Shown: positions 1 through 7,111, counted from the first letter of the stretch. The stretch is DNA of 9,684 nt from an uncultured Lachnospiraceae bacterium (GCA_946183625.1 CAMHCL010000054.1:1-9684), one strand, 5' to 3'. Program-made: numbers and translations. The notes: generated from the letters alone by a model not told the origin.

Positions 1-124
1 CAGCACTTCACATCAACTTCTCGTAAAATGTATCGTAGTTCCGCGTGTCATCTCCACGACAAAATACCGCATACTCAATGGTTTCAAATGCGTGGCTATA
101 ATCCGGAATCACATTCTGGGCTGC
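1..124. repeat. Direct repeat copy 1 (3' end of the macrodomain gene)
   Basis: These bases match 1195-1318 at a constant offset of 1194 with 4 mismatches (positions 56, 59, 81 and 117), about 97% identity. Identity ends sharply after position 124, where this copy continues into nitroreductase sequence and the other continues into the intact macrodomain gene. The left limit is unknown because the repeat starts at the window edge. The two copies flank the Rpn-family nuclease gene. Confidence 0.95.
8..124 (-). pseudogene. 3' fragment of a TIGR02452/PARG-like macrodomain gene
   Basis: On the minus strand this encodes the last 39 residues of the macrodomain protein encoded at 1202-2131, ending in the same FYEKLM and TGA stop (8-10). 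Two of the four differences from the intact copy are silent. The other two change residues (Asn to Thr at position 81, Arg to Gln at 117). There is no start codon or family N-terminus: the frame runs upstream into the nitroreductase fragment and is closed by TAG codons there. It is a duplicated gene end with no catalytic loop, so it cannot encode a working enzyme. Confidence 0.85.
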
Positions 125-197
125 TATCCGATTCAACCTTTTTATCAATGTACTTCTTGCATGAATATCTATTTGCTACTACTTCTCTAAACTCCAT
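96..197 (-). pseudogene. 5' fragment of a nitroreductase gene fused to the macrodomain 3' fragment
   Basis: An AGGAG site (202-206) lies 4 bases before an ATG at 195-197. The frame begins MEFREVVANRYSCKKY and continues IDKKVESD. This is the typical start of clostridial nitroreductase-family proteins (FMN-dependent NAD(P)H oxidoreductases): the FREVVxNRYSCKKY helix followed by a DKxV stretch. After about 26 codons, near position 122-125, the DNA switches into the duplicated macrodomain 3' end. The frame then reads out of phase and stops at TAG (96-98). Full nitroreductases have about 170-200 residues, so only the first eighth survives. The family call comes from recalled sequence motifs and rests on a short stretch. 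Confidence 0.7.
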
Positions 198-241
198 AAA
201 ACTCCTTTCATATTACTTGTCGTAATAATTATTAATATAAC

Positions 242-277
242 GCCGGAGCTTATCACATAAATGCAATAAGCTCCGGC
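242..277 (-). terminator. Hairpin downstream of the Rpn gene, probable terminator
   Basis: A perfect 12-bp inverted repeat, GCCGGAGCTTAT (242-253) and ATAAGCTCCGGC (266-277), encloses a 12-base loop. It starts 21 bases past the Rpn stop codon. The bases that follow on the minus strand are A/T rich (GTTATATTAATAATT) but do not form a clean T-run, so termination efficiency is uncertain. The hairpin separates the Rpn gene from the nitroreductase fragment. Confidence 0.55.
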
Positions 278-298
278 ATATTTACAGCTTTAATAATA

Positions 299-1105
299 CT
301 AGTTAGTTGTTACATTTTCTTCCATCATGGAAATCAATTGCTTCGCTACCTCTTCAGATAACAAGCCTTCTGAAAGAGCTTTTTCAATCGCCGCCTTTCC
401 TTCAGCTTTCCCTTTTGCCTCACCCTGCAGGTAGCCACGTCTCTCTATATCTCTTTCTGTCATATATTCGCCCCTCCAGGTTTCGTTTTTCTTGGCTTCT
501 TCAACTGCCTTTTGAAGCCGTTCAATATAATCATCGTTTTCAACGCCTTTTCCATCAACATAATCAAGGAGATTTTTCAGATCAGCATCAATATCAGAGG
601 CCGTACCTTTAGTGTTTAGAAAAATCTTATATGCTCCATCATTAAGCTCAACATCCTTATCCTGCACACATACATCCTTAAAAGTATATTTGTGCAATCC
701 TTTTCCAAACAAATCTTCTAGGCAGATAAAAATCACATACGAATCACTAAGTTGATCATATTCACAACCTTTTAGCAATTCATTTGCATCCATCATGCTC
801 AGATAATATCTCGATCTTTTCTTGATCACCTGATTTGTTAACAGCTGCATCTCCAAATCAAATCTTCGTCCAAATGTATCGACAACGTATACATCAAGTC
901 TGGACCCTTTGTTTTGGTAATAATGCTTTAAATCTTTTTGGGCAACAACTTCAGCAACATGATCTATATTCAACTCAGGCAGTATCCTTCGAAGTGTATC
1001 CCTGCATAAAATCGGATCACTCATTATTTTGCCGAATATAAAATCGTTCGATATTGTCAGTTTCTCCCAAGCATCATCTCTATCTTCTACAGATTGGTTA
1101 TTCAA
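299..1105 (-). CDS. Rpn-family recombination-promoting nuclease / PD-(D/E)XK transposase-family protein
   Basis: The 268-residue protein matches the Rpn/PDDEXK_2 family, often annotated as 'putative transposase'. These are DNA nucleases reported to promote RecA-independent recombination; some members act in phage defence. The family opening LTISNDFIFGKIM is at residues 16-28. The nuclease core is visible: SRLDVYVVD (Asp71), then RFDLEMQL with Glu85 and Gln87 forming the D...ExQ version of the PD-(D/E)XK site. Residues 195-268 are charged and helical, with the GEAKGKAEGK repeat usual at the family's C-terminus. The start is TTG (1103-1105), supported by AAGGAG at 1112-1117 with 6-base spacing. 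It has its own promoter and hairpin and lies between two direct repeats. Length and core appear intact. Confidence 0.88.
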   Translation of the reverse strand: MNNQSVEDRDDAWEKLTISNDFIFGKIMSDPILCRDTLRRILPELNIDHVAEVVAQKDLKHYYQNKGSRLDVYVVDTFGRRFDLEMQLLTNQVIKKRSRYYLSMMDANELLKGCEYDQLSDSYVIFICLEDLFGKGLHKYTFKDVCVQDKDVELNDGAYKIFLNTKGTASDIDADLKNLLDYVDGKGVENDDYIERLQKAVEEAKKNETWRGEYMTERDIERRGYLQGEAKGKAEGKAAIEKALSEGLLSEEVAKQLISMMEENVTTN

Positions 1106-1143
1106 TTAAGACTCCTTCCCAAATCTGTAAATATGCCACTTCC

Positions 1144-1172
1144 ATTATAAAATCATTCCATCAACTATTCAA
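1144..1172 (-). promoter_or_regulatory. Sigma-A-type promoter of the Rpn gene
   Basis: On the minus strand, TTGAAT (1167-1172) and TATAAT (1144-1149) are separated by exactly 17 bases. The -10 box lies about 40 bases upstream of the TTG start, leaving room for a short leader containing the AAGGAG site. The Rpn gene therefore need not be read through from the macrodomain gene. Confidence 0.7.
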
Positions 1173-1194
1173 CAGAATTTCCACCCGAACCATC

Positions 1195-1318
1195 CAGCAC
1201 TTCACATCAACTTCTCGTAAAATGTATCGTAGTTCCGCGTGTCATCTCCCCGGCAAAATACCGCATACTCAATGTTTTCAAATGCGTGGCTATAATCCGG
1301 AATCACATTCCGGGCTGC
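1195..1318. repeat. Direct repeat copy 2 (inside the intact macrodomain gene)
   Basis: This is the partner of 1-124. It covers the last 39 codons of the macrodomain gene plus 7 bases beyond its stop. The coding frame is intact here, so this copy is the parental one. Confidence 0.95.
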
Positions 1319-2131
1319 CTCAGCTACGACACTCGGGTTGTTGCGAAATGCACCGCAGCCAAATGCACCAAGGATGATCACCTCGCATCCGCCAAGGGCT
1401 GCTACATCCAGGATTCTGCGAAGCCGTTTCTCATGGATACGCCGAAGCTCGTCATCGGACACACGTACCGGCTCACCATCTTCCGGGTTGTACCGATTAG
1501 ACGGTTCATTCCTCAGGTTAGGTGCCGCACAGGTTATGACATCCACCGAGTACCAATCACTCTCATCCATAAGCTGCGGATCACGAGTATCAGATTTAAA
1601 TACTGTAACGCCGGGCGTGTAAATAATGTCATCGTTATGTATCGGATCATGCGCTCTTCTGTGAGGCTTATAAAAGCCGTCCCACATCTCCTGAACATTC
1701 AGCGCAAAGTATAGAGTGGAGCATCTGCATAGCCCCTCCTCCTGAGCCGACGCACCCTTCACTACGCCACCGCCCGGATTAGAAGCTGAAGCAAAGTTCA
1801 GCACCGCAACCTTCTTTCCCTTATACGCCGAAGCAGCTTCAAAGGTACGCTTTCGTGACACAATGACCTGAGCCTCAGAATCAAACCTCGCCAGGTCAAA
1901 ATCACCCGACATATCACCATGTCCATCACCCGGCACATCACCATGTCCATCGCCCAGCCCATCAACATGACCATCGCCCGGCACAGTTCCATGTCCAGCA
2001 CCCAGCTCATCACCTTCCAGAATCAACTTCTGACCATCGACGCTGGCCTTAATACTTTCCTGCAGCCGCTCGTCCTGGCTGCATAATCTCTCAGTATCCC
2101 TGAACACTTCTACATTCTTGAAATTCCCCAT
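1202..2131 (-). CDS. Bacterial PARG-like macrodomain protein (TIGR02452 family)
   Basis: This is a 309-residue microbial-type poly(ADP-ribose) glycohydrolase-like protein, a family that removes ADP-ribose chains from proteins. The PARG signature is clear: NPGGG at 118-122 followed by QEE at 130-132 (GGG-x7-QEE, with the catalytic Glu pair). A phosphate-binding GAFGCGAFRN loop is at 255-264. The N-terminal part (VFRDTERLC, residues 9-17) is the usual cap region. It is unusual in carrying an octapeptide repeat at residues 44-75, just before the macrodomain core. AGGGGG (2136-2141) lies upstream of the ATG. It is likely a cytoplasmic enzyme. The target is unknown, as is whether bacterial ADP-ribosylation, stress or phage infection is its trigger. 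Confidence 0.9.
   Translation of the reverse strand: MGNFKNVEVFRDTERLCSQDERLQESIKASVDGQKLILEGDELGAGHGTVPGDGHVDGLGDGHGDVPGDGHGDMSGDFDLARFDSEAQVIVSRKRTFEAASAYKGKKVAVLNFASASNPGGGVVKGASAQEEGLCRCSTLYFALNVQEMWDGFYKPHRRAHDPIHNDDIIYTPGVTVFKSDTRDPQLMDESDWYSVDVITCAAPNLRNEPSNRYNPEDGEPVRVSDDELRRIHEKRLRRILDVAALGGCEVIILGAFGCGAFRNNPSVVAEAARNVIPDYSHAFENIEYAVFCRGDDTRNYDTFYEKLM
1907..2002 (-). repeat. In-frame 24-bp tandem repeat (four octapeptide units)
   Basis: Residues 44-75 of the macrodomain protein are four 8-residue units: GAGHGTVP, GDGHVDGL, GDGHGDVP and GDGHGDMS. The DNA repeats with a 24-bp period over 96 bp. Because the period is a multiple of three, copy-number changes would keep the frame. The segment is Gly/Asp/His rich and probably a flexible linker. 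Asp and His could bind metal, but that is speculation. Confidence 0.9.
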
Positions 2132-2169
2132 CTCAACCCCCTGTCAATCCGCTGAACCTCAGCAGCCAT

Positions 2170-2219
2170 TATCACCAATCCGCAACAATCCCAATATCAC
2201 CAATCCGCTATAATCCCAA
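2170..2219. repeat. 25-bp tandem repeat between the helicase and macrodomain genes
   Basis: Two adjacent 25-bp units (2170-2194 and 2195-2219) share TATCACCAATCCGC and AATCCCAA and differ at 2 positions. A partial related CAATCCGCT lies at 2145-2153. The repeat fills the 95-bp gap between the helicase stop and the macrodomain gene. No promoter or hairpin is evident in it. Confidence 0.8.
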
Positions 2220-2226
2220 CAACATG

Positions 2227-4377
2227 TCAATCCAACAAATCCAGATTCACCTTGAAAGCTATATACCTCTCCGTATCCTGCGAATCAAACTTGATCACAT
2301 AAGCCTGCAGATCCATATCCTGCTCCAGGATAGTGCCATCTCCAAAGATCAAATGTTTAACCCTCGTATTCACCGGAATCAACTCGCTGGAATCTTCTTT
2401 ACGAAGATGCCTCTCGCTCACCTTTATATAATCCTGGGCTTCCTTGATAAGCCCTTCATTAGGTTCCTTTACCATATTCAGATATTCAGGATCTATCTCC
2501 ATCAGAAATCTGGACGGATACTTAGGAGAAGCGTCAAAATTACGCCCGGCAGCCTCAGTAAGGCAGAGTCCGTCCATAGCCCTGGTGTACGCAACAAAAG
2601 CTATGCGTCTCTCTTCCTCCATTCCATCCTCAGTCCTTGTCTTCTGCGATGGGAAGATACCCTCATTAAGTCCACAGATAAATACATACGGGAATTCAAG
2701 TCCCTTCGCCGCATGAATAGTCATTAGCTTCACTCTATTCTTAGTATCCTCAATATCCGCATTTGTATATAAAGCGATATGCTTCAGATAACTGTCCAGA
2801 TTCGTCTCTTCGCCACAGGTCACCTCATAGTCATATACCGACTGCCTCAACTCCGCCAGATTATCCAGCCTCTCCTGACTGCCCTCGGTACGAAGCGCCT
2901 CCTCATAGCCACTCTTATGAAGAACATCCGCCACCAGCTCCGAGATTGTCTTTCTATCCAGCTCCCTGGACAGCTCGTCCATCAGTTCCAGAAAATCCCG
3001 AGCCTTAGTGCCCTTAAATATTGGATCCTCGATATTATCCCTGAATGCCTTATATAAGGTCACGCCGTTCTTCTCAGCATATTCCTCAAGGAACTTGATA
3101 CGCCTCTCACCTATATTCCTCTTAGGCGTATTAATAACTCTTCTGAAAGCAAAATCATCACCGGAGATAAGCATCCTCAGATAAGACAAAACCACCTTGA
3201 TCTCGATCCTATCGTAAAACTGCACTCCGCTATAAATCGCATACGGAACCTTACTGAGTAGCAGCGCCTGTTCGATACTTCTGGTCAGGAAATGTGATCT
3301 ATACAGAATAGTTATATCCTTGTAATCCACTCCGTTCTCTGCCATCTTAACAATATTCGCGGCGATAAATGTAGCCTCGTCGTCAGGATTATCCGCAAAA
3401 TAGCAGCTCACCTTCTCACTGCTATCCCTGGTCGGTATCAGGTTTTTCTCCGTGCGATTCCTGTTATGACTGATAAGGGAATTCGCAACATTTAACACCT
3501 CAGGAGTCGACCTGTAATTCTCCATCATCATTATCGTCTTCGTCCCAGGAAACTCCTCGTCGAAGTTCAGGAGAAAACCGATATTCGCGCCCCTCCAGGT
3601 ATAAATAGTCTGATCCGGATCACCAACCACGAAGAGATTCTTATGATAGCCCGCCAGAACCCGCATGAGTTCATACTGCGGCGGATCGATATCCTGAAAC
3701 TCATCAACCATGATATACATGAGCCGCTTCTGCCACTTAAGCTTGCTCTCCTCACTCACCTTGAATACGTATAGCGTAAAAATCAGGAGATCATTATAAT
3801 CCAGTCCGAAACATTTCTTCTGCTGATACAGATAACCATAAAAAATGATGTCCTTGACGCTCTCAGCCGCCAGGTACTTCTCCCTCAAAACCTCCAGGGA
3901 CATATCAAATATATCCTTGTAATAATCCGGCCGTTCCTTGAGTTTCAGCATCTCTATCATGTCCCTGGCATTGCCATAAGTCATGTCCCGAAGCGTCAGC
4001 CCACGCTCCTCATAAATGTTCGCCAGCATCGCATCTATGTCGGAATTATCAAGCACCAGAAAAGACTTCGGGTACTGGAATACATAGCTCTCCTCCTGCA
4101 GTACATTTGCACAGAACCCGTGAAATGTATTGATGTAGCCAGTATCCTTATCCCCGATCATCTTGTGAATCCGGGCGCGCATTTCATTCGCCGCCTTGTT
4201 CGTAAATGTAACGCATAGGATATTTCCCGGCGGAATACCTATATCATTCACCAGGTAGGCAAATCGATGAGTGAGTGCTCTGGTCTTGCCGCTGCCCGCG
4301 CCAGCGATCACCCGGACATAGCCCTCGGTGGTCGTCACCGCTTCATATTGAGATTTGTTTAGATTCGTACTTTCCAT
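2227..4377 (-). CDS. UvrD/PcrA-type superfamily 1 ATP-dependent DNA helicase
   Basis: This 716-residue 3'-5' DNA helicase has a full SF1A motif set. The Q motif is LNKSQYEAV (6-14), Walker A AGAGSGKT (25-32), motif Ia TFTNKAANEM (57-66), Walker B VDEFQD (224-229) and motif III GDPDQTIYTWRGA (252-264). ENYRST is at 286-291, motif V TIHAAKGLEF at 553-562 and motif VI around YTR (597-599). Residues 669-716 (KHLIFGDGTI) resemble the C-terminal Tudor-like domain by which PcrA/UvrD touch RNA polymerase. Length is near that of PcrA (about 720-740). Such helicases work in excision repair, removal of recombinase filaments and replication-transcription conflicts. The N-terminal lobe (YINTFHGFC, YPKSFLVLD) looks like a second clostridial clade rather than the main PcrA, so I give no gene symbol. 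The upstream Shine-Dalgarno is weak. A GATAAT box 7 bases before the ATG could make a leaderless start. Confidence 0.93.
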   Translation of the reverse strand: MESTNLNKSQYEAVTTTEGYVRVIAGAGSGKTRALTHRFAYLVNDIGIPPGNILCVTFTNKAANEMRARIHKMIGDKDTGYINTFHGFCANVLQEESYVFQYPKSFLVLDNSDIDAMLANIYEERGLTLRDMTYGNARDMIEMLKLKERPDYYKDIFDMSLEVLREKYLAAESVKDIIFYGYLYQQKKCFGLDYNDLLIFTLYVFKVSEESKLKWQKRLMYIMVDEFQDIDPPQYELMRVLAGYHKNLFVVGDPDQTIYTWRGANIGFLLNFDEEFPGTKTIMMMENYRSTPEVLNVANSLISHNRNRTEKNLIPTRDSSEKVSCYFADNPDDEATFIAANIVKMAENGVDYKDITILYRSHFLTRSIEQALLLSKVPYAIYSGVQFYDRIEIKVVLSYLRMLISGDDFAFRRVINTPKRNIGERRIKFLEEYAEKNGVTLYKAFRDNIEDPIFKGTKARDFLELMDELSRELDRKTISELVADVLHKSGYEEALRTEGSQERLDNLAELRQSVYDYEVTCGEETNLDSYLKHIALYTNADIEDTKNRVKLMTIHAAKGLEFPYVFICGLNEGIFPSQKTRTEDGMEEERRIAFVAYTRAMDGLCLTEAAGRNFDASPKYPSRFLMEIDPEYLNMVKEPNEGLIKEAQDYIKVSERHLRKEDSSELIPVNTRVKHLIFGDGTILEQDMDLQAYVIKFDSQDTERYIAFKVNLDLLD

Positions 4378-4427
4378 GTTAATAATTATCCCACATAAGT
4401 TGTCCCGAAAAAGGGGCAGCAGTCAAA

Positions 4428-4730
4428 TCATGCCTCAAAATCTATGCATACCCTGCTCTTCGTATTTGGTCTGACCACGCCATCCGCAACAGCCACATGA
4501 GCCGGGTGAACAGCATAGCCCTTCAGAGACGCCTCCTCGTCAAATGTAGAGTCTAGCATTAAGTCTGCATTTGATGATCCAAGCATCTCGATCTGCACAT
4601 GTATGTCAACAAGTCCAGGAATCTGCCCAGCCAGTCCCTCAAGACCAGCCTTGATATCCTCTCTTACCTTAGCCTTTTCGGCGTCAGACAGTTCATCCTT
4701 AAGCTGCCATAAAATAATATGCTTTACCAT
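4428..4730 (-). CDS. Dabb-domain (stress-responsive alpha/beta-barrel) protein
   Basis: This 100-residue protein belongs to the Dabb family, which forms dimeric alpha+beta barrels of the ferredoxin-like type. Family features are the opening MVKHIILWQLKD (1-12), a long first helix, the IPGLVDIHV strand near residue 40 and the late YAVHPAHVAVA segment (about 72-82). Members have varied roles and the biochemical function is usually unknown. The ATG is preceded by GGAGG (4738-4742) with 7-base spacing. It starts 18 bases after the polymerase IV stop codon, so the two are probably co-transcribed. Confidence 0.88.
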   Translation of the reverse strand: MVKHIILWQLKDELSDAEKAKVREDIKAGLEGLAGQIPGLVDIHVQIEMLGSSNADLMLDSTFDEEASLKGYAVHPAHVAVADGVVRPNTKSRVCIDFEA

Positions 4731-4748
4731 TTGTGTACCTCCATAGTA

Positions 4749-5957
4749 TTATTTTCTTCTATCACTCCGGAATGCTCCAATTCCAGCACGGATCACACTA
4801 TCATTCCCATACTTACTTCGGATTTGATCCAAAGCCTTATCAAGATTCTTCTGCTTTTCTTTCTCTTCCTCACCAAACAGGGACATCTGCTGGAAGCCAT
4901 CTCTATCAATATCAGAAGCAGAAAGTCCTATAAGCCTTAGTGGCTCTCCCTTCCAGGCTTCCTTCATAAGATTCACGGCCATGCCATATATCTCAGAAGT
5001 TATATCGGTCGAGTTTTCCATCTTCCGCCCATGCGAATGTCGCTTCATATCACTGGTACGATATATAACTGTAATCGTAAATGCCTTTACTTCATCTGCC
5101 CTGAGTCGGCTTGCAACTATATCAGCTTCAGCCAGGAGCAGATGATTAACAGTCTCAAAGTCTGTCACATCATCCTCGGTTGTATTTTCAACGCCGTAGC
5201 TCTTTGCTTCTCGTTCTTCATTTACTACAGGTGAATCATCTATCCCATTTGCAGCATTATGAAGATACTGCGCTGACTTTTCACCAAATGTGCGTGACAA
5301 TATTTTCTCGTCTGCTTTAGCAAGATCCCCGATAGTATCTATATGCATCTCAATCAGTTTCGTCGCAGTAGCCTGACCACATCCAAAGAGCTCACCTACT
5401 GGAAGAGGCCACATCTTATCTTCTATCTCATCTGGAAACAATGTATGAACTTTATCCGGCTTCTCAAAATCACTGGCCATCTTGGCACACAGCTTATTCC
5501 TTGCTATGCCTACATTCACAGTGAATCCAAGCTCATCACGGATTCTATCCTTCATCTCATGAGCAAGCTTGATAGGATCCGGATGAAGCCGCTGCAGCCC
5601 ACTCATATCCATAAAGACCTCATCAACAGAAAACGACTGCATAAGCGGAGTATATTCATTCAATATACTTTTAAAAGCGTGAGACATCTTCTTATATAAC
5701 TGGAAATTCGGTTTCACAACCAGAAGTTCAGGACATTTACGGAGTGCAGACGCAACAGGCTCGCCTGTCACAATACCGTACTTCTTAGCCGGAATAGATT
5801 TGGTGGATACTATACTTGTTCGTCGATTTGGATCACCACCAACGCATGAAGGAACAGTCCTGAGGTCCAGAGATTCACCTTTAGAAAGGCGGTCCACCGC
5901 CTCCCAGGAAAGAAATGCGCTATTTACATCAACATGAAATATCAGTCTGTCACTCAT
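4749..5957 (-). CDS. dinB: DNA polymerase IV, Y-family translesion polymerase
   Basis: This 402-residue Y-family polymerase copies past damaged template bases with low fidelity. Metal-binding residues are Asp10 (HVDVNSAF, 8-15) and Asp112/Glu113 (SFSVDEVFMD). Phe15 aligns with the steric-gate Phe of E. coli DinB. The fingers segment carries the Arg/Tyr-rich NRRTSIVSTKSIPAKKYGI. The thumb contains a helix-hairpin-helix-like GELFGCGQATATKL segment. QMSLF at 357-361 fits the QL[SD]LF beta-clamp binding consensus and is followed by the conserved RSKYG...VIRAG C-terminus (380-392). This is the clostridial subtype, slightly longer than E. coli DinB (351). The ribosome site upstream of the ATG is weak (purine-rich AAGAGAGA, about 10 bases away). 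No LexA box was recognised. Confidence 0.93.
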   Translation of the reverse strand: MSDRLIFHVDVNSAFLSWEAVDRLSKGESLDLRTVPSCVGGDPNRRTSIVSTKSIPAKKYGIVTGEPVASALRKCPELLVVKPNFQLYKKMSHAFKSILNEYTPLMQSFSVDEVFMDMSGLQRLHPDPIKLAHEMKDRIRDELGFTVNVGIARNKLCAKMASDFEKPDKVHTLFPDEIEDKMWPLPVGELFGCGQATATKLIEMHIDTIGDLAKADEKILSRTFGEKSAQYLHNAANGIDDSPVVNEEREAKSYGVENTTEDDVTDFETVNHLLLAEADIVASRLRADEVKAFTITVIYRTSDMKRHSHGRKMENSTDITSEIYGMAVNLMKEAWKGEPLRLIGLSASDIDRDGFQQMSLFGEEEKEKQKNLDKALDQIRSKYGNDSVIRAGIGAFRSDRRK

Positions 5958-5996
5958 GTCTTATCATTCTCTCTTAATAATATTATCGAAAAGTCC

Positions 5997-6353
5997 TTAC
6001 CCAACCATTTCTTCGAGAACCTTTGCTGCGTCTGTCACACACGCTCTGCAAGAACCCGGAACTTTACCTCGTAGATCTGAGCACATAACAGACCCTTTAT
6101 CTGATGCTATAAACTTTTCCTCAAATTCTTCTATCTTCTTCGTAGCATCTTCTCCATACTTTTGTTCTAATACATATTCTGCTGCCAGAACCGCACCACA
6201 CTTACCCATTCTGCCACCAGCAAACGGCATTGATATTGACTTCGCCTCTGCCTCACTGATTCCTATCACATCTGCAAACGCTTCCAGAACCGATCCAGAA
6301 CATGTATGAAAACTCTTATGATTTGATACTGCTTTATCTGTTCTACTTCCCAT
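5997..6353 (-). CDS. C-GCAxxG-C-C family protein
   Basis: This 118-residue protein has the spaced cysteines of the C_GCAxxG_C_C family. They are Cys18 (HTCSGSV), Cys52 in the core GRMGKCGAVLAA (47-58), Cys91 and the terminal pair Cys102/Cys105 (GSCRAC). Family members are thought to bind metal or a redox cofactor, often near electron-transfer or membrane proteins, but no reaction is established. AGGGG near 6362-6366 serves the ATG. Gene gaps are 39 bases to polymerase IV and 45 bases to the gene upstream, consistent with one operon. No signal peptide is seen. Confidence 0.85.
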   Translation of the reverse strand: MGSRTDKAVSNHKSFHTCSGSVLEAFADVIGISEAEAKSISMPFAGGRMGKCGAVLAAEYVLEQKYGEDATKKIEEFEEKFIASDKGSVMCSDLRGKVPGSCRACVTDAAKVLEEMVG

Positions 6354-6398
6354 TATTCTTCCCCTTCAAAAATATAACAACGCCTCTATAAAACCAAT

Positions 6399-6701
6399 CT
6401 ACTCCTCATCATTCCCAAGCCCATAATATAACATCTCATTATATCTGGCATTGGCTTCTTCACTATCCTTCTTTGCCCGCCAGGTTTCTATCTCAGTTCG
6501 GATAGCAATCATCTCATCAACAACTTCTTCCATAGAATTTGGCTTTGCCTGATATATGTACGAAGTCATTCTATCCATAGCCTTTGGGCTTCCGAGGTTT
6601 TTAACTATTTCTTCACCCAGTTTATCCGGATAACCAAGCGACCTGACAGCCGTCATAAGATTATCCCTGGAATAGAGCCATCTTCTTTTATTATCGTCCA
6701 T
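6399..6701 (-). CDS. Conserved hypothetical protein, 100 residues
   Basis: I do not recognise a named domain. The protein is soluble, charged and mostly helical. It opens MDDNKRRWLYSRDNLMTAV, has a central LGSPKAMDRMTSYIYQAKP (36-54) and ends in an acidic tail. Similar short proteins seem to occur in Lachnospiraceae, but I cannot name a function. Its ATG overlaps the stop of the deformylase gene by one base (TAATG at 6699-6703), which strongly suggests translational coupling and supports this start. A role linked to its neighbours is inference only. Confidence 0.75.
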   Translation of the reverse strand: MDDNKRRWLYSRDNLMTAVRSLGYPDKLGEEIVKNLGSPKAMDRMTSYIYQAKPNSMEEVVDEMIAIRTEIETWRAKKDSEEANARYNEMLYYGLGNDEE

Positions 6702-7111
6702 TATATTATTATCCCTTCAAGATGATCTACTTCATGCTGCACTATCTGAGCCGTGAATCCGTTAAACTTCTGCCTTTGCTTCTTGAAATTGATATCTTCG
6801 TATTCCACTTCAATCTCTTTATATCTTTTAGTCTTTCTAGTACCTATCAATGACAAGCAACCCTCTTCAGTTTCATATTCTCCGCTTTTCAAAACAATAA
6901 CAGGATTATTCATGATCAGATTCATAAATCCCATCGATACAATTATAGATCTCTTCTTATAGCCGATCATATTGGCAGCCATACCCACGCAGCCATCTCT
7001 GTGCACCGCAAGGGTATCCTGAAGATCCTTTATAACATCTGTATCCTCAGCTGTAGAAGGTTCTGATTTCTGACTTAAGAAGAATACGTCTTTTACTATA
7101 GGTTTTATCAT
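6701..7111 (-). CDS. Peptide deformylase paralogue with altered motif 1
   Basis: This 136-residue protein belongs to the peptide deformylase family, Fe/Zn enzymes that remove formyl groups from new N-terminal methionines. Motif 2 EGCLS (83-87, metal ligand Cys85) and motif 3 QHEVDHLEG (125-133, ligands His126 and His130, catalytic Glu127) are intact. Motif 1, normally GxGLAAxQ, reads GVGMAANM here, so Met48 replaces the conserved catalytic Gln. The same GMAANMIG form is known in short deformylase paralogues of streptococci and clostridia. It may have reduced activity or a different substrate. The protein is shorter than the main enzyme (about 150-190). GGAG lies 9 bases before the ATG. The start overlaps the upstream 25-codon remnant as ATGA. 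Confidence 0.85.
   Translation of the reverse strand: MIKPIVKDVFFLSQKSEPSTAEDTDVIKDLQDTLAVHRDGCVGMAANMIGYKKRSIIVSMGFMNLIMNNPVIVLKSGEYETEEGCLSLIGTRKTKRYKEIEVEYEDINFKKQRQKFNGFTAQIVQHEVDHLEGIII

Noticed and set aside
299..1105. Rpn gene as an insertion-sequence transposase with terminal inverted repeats
   Set aside because: No terminal inverted repeats or short target duplications flank the gene. The only flanking repeats are direct and derive from the macrodomain gene.
1286..1714. Plus-strand ORF of 142 codons across the macrodomain gene
   Set aside because: It is antisense to the conserved PARG core and is explained as a shadow of that gene's codon pattern.
1798..2013. Met-rich minus-strand ORF overlapping the octapeptide repeat
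   Set aside because: It is the 24-bp repeat of the macrodomain gene read in another frame (repeats of MVMCRVMDM type).
1907..2219. CRISPR-like repeats
   Set aside because: The repeats are directly adjacent without unique spacers, and one set is coding. They do not fit an array.
4401..4418. Small hairpin TGTCCC...GGGGCA after the Dabb gene
   Set aside because: It pairs well only on the plus strand, has a mismatch in minus-strand RNA, and no T-run follows. A terminator is not supported.
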